Assembly (NCBI RefSeq): GCF_022808865.1
Contig: NZ_JAKZLB010000001.1
Location: 682,001 to 746,000 of the forward strand
DNA from: Geothrix oryzisoli
GTDB lineage: Bacteria > Acidobacteriota > Holophagae > Holophagales > Holophagaceae
Length of the DNA: 64,000 nucleotides
Direction of reading: 5' to 3'
Shown here piece by piece: positions 18,022 to 26,191 of the stretch (the stretch's first letter is position 1; each line of letters starts with the position of its first letter). Both the position numbers and the translations under genes were made by a program. Under the pieces are notes generated by a model, which was given only the letters and a program-made list of their open reading frames with translations, was not told the DNA's origin and made no database searches.

Positions 18022-19811
18022 TGAGCCGCCGGGCGTCCACCCTGTTCCTGGCCTGCCTCCCCATCCTGGGCCAGGCCTCGCGGTTCACGACGCGCGACGC
18101 CATCCAGGCCGAGTGGGCGCGACAGCCCCTGGCCTGGAGCGAGACCCGGAAAGCCGCCCTGCCGGCCGAGGACCGGGCACGGCTCGACCGGACGATCCAG
18201 CGCATCGGCGCCCCGGGCGCCCCCGCCCTGCTGCCGCCGGAACTGGACAAGCCCACGGCGGAGGTCTGGGAAGCCCAGGCGAAGGCCGCCCGCACCCCCC
18301 AGGCGCGGTTCACGGCTCTGTTCTTCCTGAACCGGTTCAAGAACCCGAAGGCGCTTGCGGCCCTGGAGGGCCTCACTCCGGCCGATGCCACCGCCTGGCC
18401 GAAGCATCTGCACCTGGAAGCCCAGATCGCCACAGCGCGACTGAACGGTGCCGAGGTCTCTCCAGCTCTTCAGGCCTTCCTCGACGCCCTCCAGACAGCC
18501 GGCAAGGTCGATCCCGTCCGCGCCCAGGCGGCCCGCCTGCGGCTGGTCATGGCCGGGAAGGAAAAGGATCTGCTGCAAGCCGTCCCGGCCACGCCGGGGA
18601 GCATCTTGGCCATGATGGATGCGTGGAACCGCAGCCCCTGGCCCCTCCGCCGAGAGCTGGCCCTGAAGGCCTTCACCATGCTTTCCCCGGAATCACCGGC
18701 CTGGGCACGGATGGGTCTGCGCTCTCCATCCAGGGGGACCTTGGACCAGGCCTGCGTGGGTGTCCTCTCTCGACTGGCGGAGGGGGTTCCGAAGCCCGCA
18801 CCTGCGGAAGCCTTCGAGGTGGTGGGGGGGCCGTGGCCCTGCTCAGGCAGTCCTTTGGCGCGGTGGTACGGGTTCCAGGCGTTGGCCAAACTCGAATCGC
18901 CACAGCCCCGTCTCCGGGCGCTGATGGAAGAGGAGCGCCAGCTGGGCGTTTCATCCCCACTGCTGCTGGGTGCGCTGCTCCCCGCCATGCGGGTCCAGGA
19001 TCCCGCCCAGGCCAACCTGCTCCAATCGCGCCTCCTGGCGGGACTTGACCCCATCGCCCGCGCCGCCGCCATCGAGGACCTTCCGGCGGCACCCGCGGAC
19101 CTGGACGAGCTGACCCGGCGCTGCTGGAGCGATGCCCAGTTCGAGGCGCAGCAGACCCTCATCCAGAGCTACGCCCGCTGGAAGCTGACGCCGGAGGACC
19201 AGAAGGCGCACCTGCGGCCCTGGCTCCAACACCCCAACTGGACCTGCCGCTGGGAGGCCTACCAGGCCCTGGTGAAGCTGGACCCCGCCACGCCCTGGCC
19301 CGCAGCCCCGAACCCCACTGCGACCGACGCCAGGATCCTCAAGGAGGCCATCCGGCTGGCCGGGCACGGCCAGCCGGTGCGCCTGCGCGTGTCCCTGAGC
19401 GGGAAGCGCAGCTTCACGCTCCGCCTCGATCCCGGCGTGGCTCCCATGAACGTGGCCAACCTGGTGCTGCTCACCCGCAGGGGCTACTTCAACGGCCGCC
19501 TCGTGCCCCGGGTGGTACCCGACTTCGTGGTGCAGATGGGCTCGCCCTTCGACACCATGGATGGCGGGCCCGGGTACACGGTGCGCTGCGAGGACAGCCT
19601 GGCCTGGTACGGCCCCGGCAGCGTGGGCATGGCCCTCTCCGGGAAGGACACGGGCGGCAGCCAGTTCTTCATCACCACCAATGCCACGCCCCACCTCACG
19701 GGCAAGTACACGCGCCTGGGCGAGGTGGAGGATCTGGATCGCGCCATGGCGATTCTCGACGACCTGGAACTGGGCGCGAAGATCGTGTCCATCACCGTGC
19801 TGGAACCGTGA
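18021..19811 (+). CDS. Exported cyclophilin-type peptidyl-prolyl isomerase with long N-terminal helical region
   Basis: The C-terminal ~150 residues of this 596-residue protein are a cyclophilin domain: FTLRLDPGVAPMNVANLVLL, GYFNGRLVPRVVPDFVVQMG, VGMALSGKDTGGSQFFITT, PHLTGKYTRLGEV. The segments around the catalytic Arg (R/P-rich PRVVPDFVVQ) and the GGSQFF loop are retained. The N-terminus (MSRRASTLFLACLPILGQAS) is a probable signal peptide. Residues ~25-430 are Ala/Leu-rich and helical, HEAT-like in look, with no family I can name. It overlaps the FkbM-like gene by 1 base and the Wzi-like gene by 4, suggesting a role in periplasmic folding, perhaps of that porin. Confidence 0.8.
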   Translation: MSRRASTLFLACLPILGQASRFTTRDAIQAEWARQPLAWSETRKAALPAEDRARLDRTIQRIGAPGAPALLPPELDKPTAEVWEAQAKAARTPQARFTALFFLNRFKNPKALAALEGLTPADATAWPKHLHLEAQIATARLNGAEVSPALQAFLDALQTAGKVDPVRAQAARLRLVMAGKEKDLLQAVPATPGSILAMMDAWNRSPWPLRRELALKAFTMLSPESPAWARMGLRSPSRGTLDQACVGVLSRLAEGVPKPAPAEAFEVVGGPWPCSGSPLARWYGFQALAKLESPQPRLRALMEEERQLGVSSPLLLGALLPAMRVQDPAQANLLQSRLLAGLDPIARAAAIEDLPAAPADLDELTRRCWSDAQFEAQQTLIQSYARWKLTPEDQKAHLRPWLQHPNWTCRWEAYQALVKLDPATPWPAAPNPTATDARILKEAIRLAGHGQPVRLRVSLSGKRSFTLRLDPGVAPMNVANLVLLTRRGYFNGRLVPRVVPDFVVQMGSPFDTMDGGPGYTVRCEDSLAWYGPGSVGMALSGKDTGGSQFFITTNATPHLTGKYTRLGEVEDLDRAMAILDDLELGAKIVSITVLEP

Positions 19812-21112
19812 CGGGAAGGGGCCCCCGGACCGCACTGCTCGGCCTCGTAGCGGGCATGGCGGGCTGGGCCCAGGCCCCCATGCTCCAGGACGGAGCAGTG
19901 GCGCTCCGGCAGGCCCGGACGGCCTGGACACTGGGCGAGGCCCCACTGCCGCCCCTCGCCCTGCCCTCGTTCGAGGTCGGGTTCGGCGGGGCCGGATCGG
20001 CTGGTGCCTACGCCCCCCTGCTGGACGGTGAAGGCATGGGCCATGGCATCCAGGGCTGGGGCCTCGGCCTCCAGGGTCGCTACGCGGCCGGAGGCTGGTC
20101 GTTCTCGGCCACGCTCCTGGCGCTTCGGAGCGAGGGCCGCACCCTCGGGGTCCTCCACCGCGCCGCGCTCGCCTACCAGTGGGAGTCCGGCTGGCGCCTC
20201 GCCCTGGAGCAGGGTCCCTTCGCCTGGGGATCGGGCCTGTCCGGCGGCGACCTCCTGGGGGATTCCGCGCGACCCTTTCCGCGCCTGTCCCTGGCCTCGC
20301 CGGAAGCCCCGCTGCCCTTCGGCCGGTGGCGGGCGGAGGTCTTCCTGGGCCAGCTGGAGCGCGATCGCCCCATTCCGGCCTGGATCCCCGATCGGGCGGC
20401 ACGGGTCGCCGCCCAGACCAGCGGATGGGATCTCCACCGGCCGGATCTGGTTGGCGGCCTCCTGCGGGCCACCTTCGGCACACAGGTGGAGGCGAGCCTG
20501 GGGGCCGTGACCATGACGGGGGGCCGGGGTGCGCTTGGCCAGCCCGCACCAGCGGCGGCGGCGCGGACCACCACGCTGGCCGACCTGAGCGTGCGGGTCC
20601 CGGCCCTGGCCAGGCTCGTCCACGCCCAGGGCGCCTCCTTCCACGTCAGCCGAAGCGCTGCTCCGGAGGACCGGTCCATCACCTTGGATCCCCCCCGCGA
20701 CCTCGGCGGCCTCCGCCTGGTCTGGGAAGGCTGGGAGGTCGGAGTGGAGTACGCCGGAGCCGCCTCGCCTCCGGCCGCCCCCACCTTCACGCAACCCGCC
20801 CACCTCGCGGGCTTCTCGACCTACGGCGATCCCCTGGGGCCGGCCTTCGGACGGGACGCCGTCACGCGCACGGTGGAACTGGGCCTGCCGCTCCCCCTGG
20901 AGGGCCAGGGGCGCCTCAGGGTGGTGCGGGCGACCGCGGCCCTGGATCATCCCGCCGGGACCGGCTCCTGGTTCGCCCAGGGGGATGTCCAGTGGCGCAC
21001 CCCCACCGGCCGGATCGGCGGTTCCATCGCCTCGCGGCGGGACGAGTTTCCGGGTTCGCCGGCCCGCTGGGGCTGGACCTTCAGCGTCTTCCAGAGCTTC
21101 CGCGTCTTCTGA
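19808..21112 (+). CDS. Wzi-like capsule assembly outer-membrane protein
   Basis: This 434-residue exported beta-barrel candidate starts at a GTG overlapping the cyclophilin stop by 4 bases. A signal peptide ends near GMAGWAQA. Features shared with Wzi are GPFAWGSGLSGGDLLGDSA, then PFPRLSL, and WRAEVFLGQLERDRPIP, followed by alternating barrel strands. The C-terminus is FSVFQSFRVF, with the terminal Phe typical of outer-membrane proteins. Wzi proteins anchor capsule or exopolysaccharide at the outer surface. No lipoprotein box is seen. Context with gmd and a glycosyltransferase supports export or anchoring of a surface glycan. Similarity is by motif, so the family call is moderate. Confidence 0.7.
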   Translation: MTGRGPRTALLGLVAGMAGWAQAPMLQDGAVALRQARTAWTLGEAPLPPLALPSFEVGFGGAGSAGAYAPLLDGEGMGHGIQGWGLGLQGRYAAGGWSFSATLLALRSEGRTLGVLHRAALAYQWESGWRLALEQGPFAWGSGLSGGDLLGDSARPFPRLSLASPEAPLPFGRWRAEVFLGQLERDRPIPAWIPDRAARVAAQTSGWDLHRPDLVGGLLRATFGTQVEASLGAVTMTGGRGALGQPAPAAAARTTTLADLSVRVPALARLVHAQGASFHVSRSAAPEDRSITLDPPRDLGGLRLVWEGWEVGVEYAGAASPPAAPTFTQPAHLAGFSTYGDPLGPAFGRDAVTRTVELGLPLPLEGQGRLRVVRATAALDHPAGTGSWFAQGDVQWRTPTGRIGGSIASRRDEFPGSPARWGWTFSVFQSFRVF

Positions 21113-21125
21113 GGCCCGGGCCGCG

Positions 21126-21136
21126 TAGGCTATCCT
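21126..21136 (+). promoter_or_regulatory. Candidate -10 region for scoB
   Basis: TAGGCT (21126-21131) and TATCCT (21131-21136) are overlapping -10 candidates. With TATCCT, transcription would begin near 21143, downstream of the ATG at 21138, which favours the 21159 start. Confidence 0.35.
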
Positions 21137-21158
21137 GATGGCCCTTCTCGAGGTGCGA

Positions 21159-21821
21159 ATGGCGCTGTCCCGTGATCAGCTCGTCCGCCGCGCGGCGCAG
21201 GAACTGCGCGACGGCTACTACGTCAACCTGGGCATCGGCATCCCCACCCTCATCGCCAACGCCATCCCCGAGGGCATGGAGGTCATCCTCCAGAGCGAGA
21301 ACGGCCTCCTGGGCATCGGCCCCTTCCCCACGCCGGAGGAGGTGGACGCGGATCTCATCAACGCAGGCAAGCAGACGGTGACCACAGCCCCGGGCGCCAG
21401 CTTCTTCAACAGCGCCGACAGCTTCGCCATGATCCGGGGCGGCAAGATCGACCTCAGCATCCTCGGCGCCATGCAGGTGGACATGGAGGGCAACCTCGCC
21501 AACTGGATGATCCCCGGCAAGATGGTCAAGGGCATGGGCGGCGCCATGGACCTGGTGGCCGCCGCCAAGCGCGTGGTGGTGGTCATGGACCACACCAGCA
21601 AGGACGGCGAGTTCAAGATCCTCCGCAAGTGCAACCTACCCCTCACGGGCCAGCGCTGCGTGCATCGCATCATCACCGATCTGGCCGTCATCGACGTGGT
21701 CCCGGGGCGGGAAGGCCTGCGGCTGGTGGAAGTGGCGCCGGGCGTCACCCGCGAGGAGGTCCAGGCCCGCACCGAGCCCCCGCTCGTGATGGACCGCGTG
21801 ACTGAAATGACCGGTGTGTGA
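21159..21821 (+). CDS. scoB: 3-oxoacid CoA-transferase subunit B
   Basis: Subunit B of succinyl-CoA:3-ketoacid (or acetoacetate) CoA-transferase has the catalytic glutamate in [11 protein letters not shown], after [30 protein letters not shown] and the [19 protein letters not shown] loop are also typical. It is 220 residues with the ATG at 21159 (GAGGTG 4 bases upstream); an ATG at 21138 would add seven residues. Active enzyme needs subunit A (ScoA), normally the gene just upstream, but here the upstream gene is the Wzi-like porin and the downstream one a lipoprotein. Subunit A must be elsewhere or lost. Confidence 0.92.
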   Translation: MALSRDQLVRRAAQELRDGYYVNLGIGIPTLIANAIPEGMEVILQSENGLLGIGPFPTPEEVDADLINAGKQTVTTAPGASFFNSADSFAMIRGGKIDLSILGAMQVDMEGNLANWMIPGKMVKGMGGAMDLVAAAKRVVVVMDHTSKDGEFKILRKCNLPLTGQRCVHRIITDLAVIDVVPGREGLRLVEVAPGVTREEVQARTEPPLVMDRVTEMTGV

Positions 21822-21828
21822 GGCCCCC

Positions 21829-22185
21829 ATGCTGAAACGATCCCTGCCCTTCGCCACCCTCCTGCTGGCCCTCGCCTGCAACGCTCCGGGGGATGCCGTG
21901 CCCGCCAAACCCGCCGAACCCTTCAAGCCCTCCCTGAGCCTCCGTCCCGTGGCCGTCAGCCTGGCCAAGGGCGCCACGCAGGCCTTCCAGGCGGAGATCA
22001 ACTACCCCGAAGGCATGCGCTACATGCGCCAGCCCGTGGCCTGGCGAGTGGTGGAACCCGAGGGTGGCACCATCGACGGCACCGGCCTCTACACAGCCCC
22101 GGCCGCCGCGGGCACCTATCACGTGCAGGTGAAGCGCGAGGACTTCCCGGAGGTTTCGGCCACGGCCACCGTCACGGTGAAGTGA
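21829..22185 (+). CDS. Small lipoprotein with an Ig-like domain
   Basis: This 118-residue protein has a lipoprotein signal, LLALAC, with the modified Cys near residue 17. An Ala/Pro linker follows, then one bacterial Ig-like domain of about 80 residues. That domain ends in the characteristic GGTIDGTGLYTAPAAAGTYHV turn followed by ATATVTV. Such domains are common in secreted Acidobacteriota proteins and act as spacers or adhesion modules. It would sit on the outer or inner membrane. The stop overlaps the pyrD start by one base (TGATG). The biological role is unknown. Confidence 0.75.
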   Translation: MLKRSLPFATLLLALACNAPGDAVPAKPAEPFKPSLSLRPVAVSLAKGATQAFQAEINYPEGMRYMRQPVAWRVVEPEGGTIDGTGLYTAPAAAGTYHVQVKREDFPEVSATATVTVK

Positions 22186-23213
22186 TGGATCTCTACGCCG
22201 CCCTGCGGCCCCTGCTCTTCCGCCTCGATCCCGAAACCGCCCACAACCTGGCTTTCTGGCTGGGGGCGCGCGCCTGCTCCTGGCCCCACCTGCCCAAGCC
22301 GGAGCCTCCAGCCAGCTTGCGCCGCAGCGCGTTCGGGCTCGATTTCCCCACGCCCCTGGGCCTGGCGGCGGGCCTGGACAAGGGGGCCACGCTGCTGCCC
22401 CTGTGGAAGAGCCTCGGCTTCGGCCATGTGGAGATCGGCACGGTCACGCCGCGCCCCCAGCCCGGCAACCCCAAGCCGCGCCTGTTCCGCTTTCCCGAGG
22501 CGGCCCTGATCCTCAACCGCATGGGCTTCAACAGCGAGGGCGCGGAAGTCGTGGCCGCCCGCCTGCGGAACCGCCCCTCGGGCCTCATCGTGGGCGGCAA
22601 CCTGGGCAAGAACAAGGAGACGCCCGAGGCCCAGGCTCTGGACGACTATCGCGCGGCCTACCGCCTCATCGCGCCGATGGTGGACTACACCGCCCTCAAC
22701 GTGAGCAGTCCCAACACGCCCGGCCTGCGGAACCTCCAGGCGCCCGAGGCCCTGAAGCCCCTGCTGGCGGGCATGCTGGACCTGCGCAGGGAGCTGGGGC
22801 TGGAGCGGCAGCCCCTGCTGCTCAAGCTCGCGCCGGACCTCGCCCCGGAAGATCTGGACGCCATCGTGGAGGTGGCCGTGGCCTCGGGCATCTCGGGCCT
22901 CATCGCCACCAACACCACCCTGGACCGCAGCGTGGTGGCCGGGCCTCTGCGCGCCCGGGTGGAGGCCAAGGGGGCGGGCGGCCTCAGCGGCGCGCCGTTG
23001 AAATCCAAGGCCCGCGAAGTCCGGTGCCGCATCCTGGCCGCCCTGCGGGGCCGGCTGCCCCTGGTGGCCTGCGGGGGGCTGGGGTCCGCTGGGGATGTCC
23101 AGGGCGCCCTGGACGATGGCGCGGCCCTGGCCCAGATCTACAGCGCCCTGATCTTCGAGGGGCCGACGCTCATCTCCCGGATCCACCAGGGATTGGCGGC
23201 GAAGGAGTTGTGA
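22185..23213 (+). CDS. pyrD: Dihydroorotate dehydrogenase (quinone), class 2
   Basis: PyrD oxidises dihydroorotate to orotate in pyrimidine synthesis, passing electrons to the quinone pool. The N-terminal helices (LYAALRPLLFRLDPETAHNLAF) are the membrane-contacting extension of class 2 enzymes. Flavin and substrate motifs are PLGLAAGLDKGA, GHVEIGTVTPRPQPGNPKPR, LNRMGFNSEG, NVSSPNTPGLRNLQ, GLIATNTTL, GGLSGAPL and a late ACGGLGSAGDVQGALDDGA loop. It is 342 residues, normal. The ATG overlaps the lipoprotein stop by one base; a GTG three bases earlier is possible. Menaquinone is a likely acceptor, given mqnE next door. Confidence 0.95.
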   Translation: MDLYAALRPLLFRLDPETAHNLAFWLGARACSWPHLPKPEPPASLRRSAFGLDFPTPLGLAAGLDKGATLLPLWKSLGFGHVEIGTVTPRPQPGNPKPRLFRFPEAALILNRMGFNSEGAEVVAARLRNRPSGLIVGGNLGKNKETPEAQALDDYRAAYRLIAPMVDYTALNVSSPNTPGLRNLQAPEALKPLLAGMLDLRRELGLERQPLLLKLAPDLAPEDLDAIVEVAVASGISGLIATNTTLDRSVVAGPLRARVEAKGAGGLSGAPLKSKAREVRCRILAALRGRLPLVACGGLGSAGDVQGALDDGAALAQIYSALIFEGPTLISRIHQGLAAKEL

Positions 23214-23245
23214 AACGGGACCTCGGAGTCCCGGCAGGGCGGCGC

Positions 23246-23251
23246 TACACT
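23246..23251 (+). promoter_or_regulatory. Candidate -10 box for mqnE
   Basis: TACACT lies 18 bases before the mqnE ATG in the 55-base gap after pyrD. A weak hairpin (CGGGAC at 23216-23221, GTCCCG at 23228-23233) precedes it and may end pyrD transcription. No clear -35. Confidence 0.35.
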
Positions 23252-23268
23252 GGGAGCTCGAGGTATCG

Positions 23269-24396
23269 ATGTTGTCACTCCATTCGAAGATCCGCGACGC
23301 CCGGCTGCTGCCCCTGGCGGACAAGGTGCTGCGCGGGGAACGCCTGACCTTTGATGACGGCCTGCTGCTCTACGAGAGCCCCGACCTGACGGGCATCGGC
23401 GCCATGGCGCACCATGTGCGCCTCCAGAAGAACGGCCGGGCCGCCTACTACGTGATGAGCCGCCGGCTGTCGTACACCAACGTCTGCTTCACCCACTGCC
23501 AGTTCTGCGCCTTCCAGGCCAAGCCCGGCGATCCCCGGGCCTACGCCCTCTCGGCGGAGCAGATCATCGCGGAACTGGAGAAGCCCGAGAACGCCGGCGT
23601 CCGTGAGCTGCACATGACCTCGGGCCACAACCCGAAGCTGAAGATCGACTACTTCGAGGACCTGTTCACGAAGATCAAGGCCCACTTCCCGTCCATCCAC
23701 CTCAAGGTCTTCACCATGATCGAGATGGACTACTACGCCCGCATCTCGGGCCTCACCACCGAGGCCTTCCTGGACCGCTGCATGGCCGCGGGCCTGGAGA
23801 GCTGCCCCGGCGGCGGGGCGGAGATCTTCGACGAGGCGCTGCGCGAGCAGATCTGCATCGGCAAGAAGGACGCCCAGGTCTACCTGGACACCGCCGCCCT
23901 CTGCCACCGCAAGGGCCTGCCCACGAACTGCACCATGCTCTACGGCCACATCGAGGAGGCCCGGCATCGCGTGGACCATCTGCTGCGCCTCCGGGACCTG
24001 CAGGACCGCTCCCTGGCCGCCGGCTACCAGGGCTTCCTGGCCTTCATCCCCCTGGCCTACCAGAACGAGGACAACGAGCTGAGCGCCACCCACGTGATCC
24101 ACGAGACCACGGGCACCCAGGACCTGCGCGAGATCGCCGTGGCCCGCCTGCTCCTCGACAACATCCCGCACATCAAGGCCTACTGGGTGATGATCTCGCC
24201 GGGTCTGGCCCAGGCGGGCCTGAGCTACGGGGCGGACGATGTGGACGGCACCGTCATCGCCGAGGAGATCGCCCACGACGCCGGGGCCAAGACCCCCCAG
24301 GGTCTCCGTCGCGACGAGCTGGTGCGGCTCATCGAGGAGGCCGGGTTCGAGGCCCTTGAGCGCGACAATCTCTACCACGTCTACGCGAACGCCTAA
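23269..24396 (+). CDS. mqnE: Aminodeoxyfutalosine synthase MqnE
   Basis: This radical SAM enzyme of the futalosine menaquinone pathway joins the enolpyruvyl ether product of MqnA to the adenosyl radical. The cluster motif is CFTHCQFCAF (CX3CX2C). NVCFTHC, ELHMTSGHNP, GGGAEIFDE and the C-terminal LSYGADDVDGTV stretch are family hallmarks. It is 375 residues, normal length. GAGGT precedes the ATG by 4 bases. Presence implies menaquinone made via futalosine, as in many Acidobacteriota; the other mqn genes are not in the window. It converges with the phospholipase D-like gene with a 4-base overlap. Confidence 0.93.
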   Translation: MLSLHSKIRDARLLPLADKVLRGERLTFDDGLLLYESPDLTGIGAMAHHVRLQKNGRAAYYVMSRRLSYTNVCFTHCQFCAFQAKPGDPRAYALSAEQIIAELEKPENAGVRELHMTSGHNPKLKIDYFEDLFTKIKAHFPSIHLKVFTMIEMDYYARISGLTTEAFLDRCMAAGLESCPGGGAEIFDEALREQICIGKKDAQVYLDTAALCHRKGLPTNCTMLYGHIEEARHRVDHLLRLRDLQDRSLAAGYQGFLAFIPLAYQNEDNELSATHVIHETTGTQDLREIAVARLLLDNIPHIKAYWVMISPGLAQAGLSYGADDVDGTVIAEEIAHDAGAKTPQGLRRDELVRLIEEAGFEALERDNLYHVYANA

Positions 24397-25574
24397 TCGA
24401 CCTTGCGCTTCTCGTAGGTTTTCGCGGGATCCAGGCTGGCGGCGTAGCGGCTGTTCCACAGGCGGTCGTGGATGCGGACCGCCTGGGCGGCCAGCGGCGA
24501 ATCGCGGAAGATCAGCTCCACATTGCGCGAGCCCATGAAATAGCTCTCCTCCCAGTTGCTGGTGCCCAGCACCAGGTGCATCCGGTCCACGACCAGGTAC
24601 TTGCTGTGGACGGTGCGGGCGTAGGGGATGTGACCCTCCGTCGCTTCGGGAATGGAGACCACCTTCACCTCGAGGTTGGGGATCAGGGTGAGGGCCTTGA
24701 GGTGAGGCAGGGCGCGGCCACCCAGCACCCAGTCCGACACCATCAGGCGCACATGCACGCCCCGCACGGCCGCGGCCCGGAGGGCATCGTCCAGCACGGG
24801 CCAGAAACGGTCCTGGCCCGCCACGGGCGAATAGGTGAGGAGCTGCACCCGGACGCTTTCCCGGGCCTGGCCGATCAGTTCCACCAGCGCGTCGATGGCC
24901 GGACGGATGTCCTTCGGCGTCAGGAAGGGCGGGCTGGCCACCAGCTCCACCTCGGGGCGGAGGGTGAGGGCGGGACGGCCCGGGAGTTCCGGCAGCTTGC
25001 CGCTTCCGGCGAAGGCCCAGTCGAGGCTGAACAGCTCGGCCAGACGGACGACGATCCGCGGATCGGTGGTCCGAACCCCCAGTTCATGAATGTGCTCCAG
25101 GGCCCGCCAGTCGAAGTTCTGGCTGCCCAGGGCCGCCTCGCGCCCGTCCACCACGAAGTATTTGGCGTGCAGGATGCCCTTGGAGACGCTCGCCAGGTCG
25201 AAGCTGCGCACCTCGGCTCCGGGGATGCGGCGGATCCGGGCCACAGAGGCGGGATCCTGGTCGAGCATCTTCGCGGAGAGCAGGAAGCGCACCTTCACGC
25301 CCCGGGCCCCGGCCTTCTCCAGCTCGACCAGCACCGCTTCAAGGGCACTGCCGGGTCGGTTGGTGACATAGAACTCCGCGGCGTCCACGCTCACCTTCGC
25401 GCCGCGGAGCATGGCCACCCACACATCCTTGGCAAAGGGCAGCGCGGGGTCGGCCAGGTCCGTCCCCGCGGGGATGGACTGCACCAGCTGGGTGACGGGC
25501 TGCGCCCGCGCCGACCAAGGGGTGCCGAGGGCGAGGCAGGCGGCGAGGATCAACAGCAGGGACCGGCGGTTCAT
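24393..25574 (-). CDS. Secreted phospholipase D-like protein with two HKD motifs
   Basis: This 393-residue protein has a clear signal peptide (MNRRSLLLILAACLALGTPWSARAQ). It has two phospholipase D half-sites: HAKYFVVDGREAALGSQNF (HxKx4D) near residue 185 and HSKYLVVDRMHLVLGTSNW near residue 335. The pair forms one active site for phosphodiester hydrolysis or transfer. Substrate could be phospholipid or nucleic acid; cardiolipin synthases differ in having N-terminal membrane helices, which are absent here. Periplasmic or secreted location is expected. Its end overlaps the end of mqnE by 4 bases in convergent orientation. Confidence 0.85.
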   Translation of the reverse strand: MNRRSLLLILAACLALGTPWSARAQPVTQLVQSIPAGTDLADPALPFAKDVWVAMLRGAKVSVDAAEFYVTNRPGSALEAVLVELEKAGARGVKVRFLLSAKMLDQDPASVARIRRIPGAEVRSFDLASVSKGILHAKYFVVDGREAALGSQNFDWRALEHIHELGVRTTDPRIVVRLAELFSLDWAFAGSGKLPELPGRPALTLRPEVELVASPPFLTPKDIRPAIDALVELIGQARESVRVQLLTYSPVAGQDRFWPVLDDALRAAAVRGVHVRLMVSDWVLGGRALPHLKALTLIPNLEVKVVSIPEATEGHIPYARTVHSKYLVVDRMHLVLGTSNWEESYFMGSRNVELIFRDSPLAAQAVRIHDRLWNSRYAASLDPAKTYEKRKVD

Positions 25575-25639
25575 GGCGTCACTCCAGGTGCGAGGATACT
25601 CCGTTGACGCAGGCCCCGCGCCCCTGCTGAGGTGAATGG

Positions 25640-26191
25640 ATGGACACCAAGGCCGAGTTTCGCGCCCACCTGAAGGCCCGCCGGGAGGCTCTCCCCGAGG
25701 AGGCTCGCGCAGGCTGGTCGAAGGCCATCGTCGACCATCTGGATCGGCTCTGCCGCGAGCGCCATGTCACGCGGATCGGCGCCTTCTGGCCGTTCGGCGC
25801 GGAGATCGATCTGCGGCCCGCCGTCACGGCCCACCCGGACTGGCTCTGGTTCTTCCCCCGCGTGGCTTCCACCCAGCCGCCTCGGCTTGCCTGGGGCACC
25901 GAGCCCCTGGAGAAGGGGCACTGGGGCCTCATGGAGCCGGCCCTGGCCCAGCATTTCCTCCCCCCGGTCCAGCTGCTGCTGGTGCCGGGTCTGGCCTTCG
26001 ATGACGAGGGCTACCGCATCGGCTACGGACGCGGCTTCTACGACGCCCTGTTGGCAAAGCTGCCGGAAGAGGTCCTCACCGTGGGCGTCGGCTTCGAGAC
26101 CCAGATGCACCTGCCCGTGCCCATCGACCCCCACGACTGGCCCGTCCAGGCCCTCCTGAGCGACCGCGGGTTCCGCCTCCTGCGAACCTAG
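25640..26191 (+). CDS. 5-formyltetrahydrofolate cyclo-ligase
   Basis: This 183-residue enzyme converts 5-formyl-THF to 5,10-methenyl-THF with ATP, clearing a folate dead end. Typical are KAEFRAHLKARREAL at the N-terminus, the RIGAFWPFGAEIDLRP region, and the phosphate-binding PGLAFDDEGYRIGYGRGFYD near residue 120. Length fits the family (180-200). It ends in a 4-base convergent overlap with the FHA-GAF gene. A second folate enzyme, FtcD, which yields the same methenyl-THF, lies in the same window at 49.8 kb. Confidence 0.92.
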   Translation: MDTKAEFRAHLKARREALPEEARAGWSKAIVDHLDRLCRERHVTRIGAFWPFGAEIDLRPAVTAHPDWLWFFPRVASTQPPRLAWGTEPLEKGHWGLMEPALAQHFLPPVQLLLVPGLAFDDEGYRIGYGRGFYDALLAKLPEEVLTVGVGFETQMHLPVPIDPHDWPVQALLSDRGFRLLRT

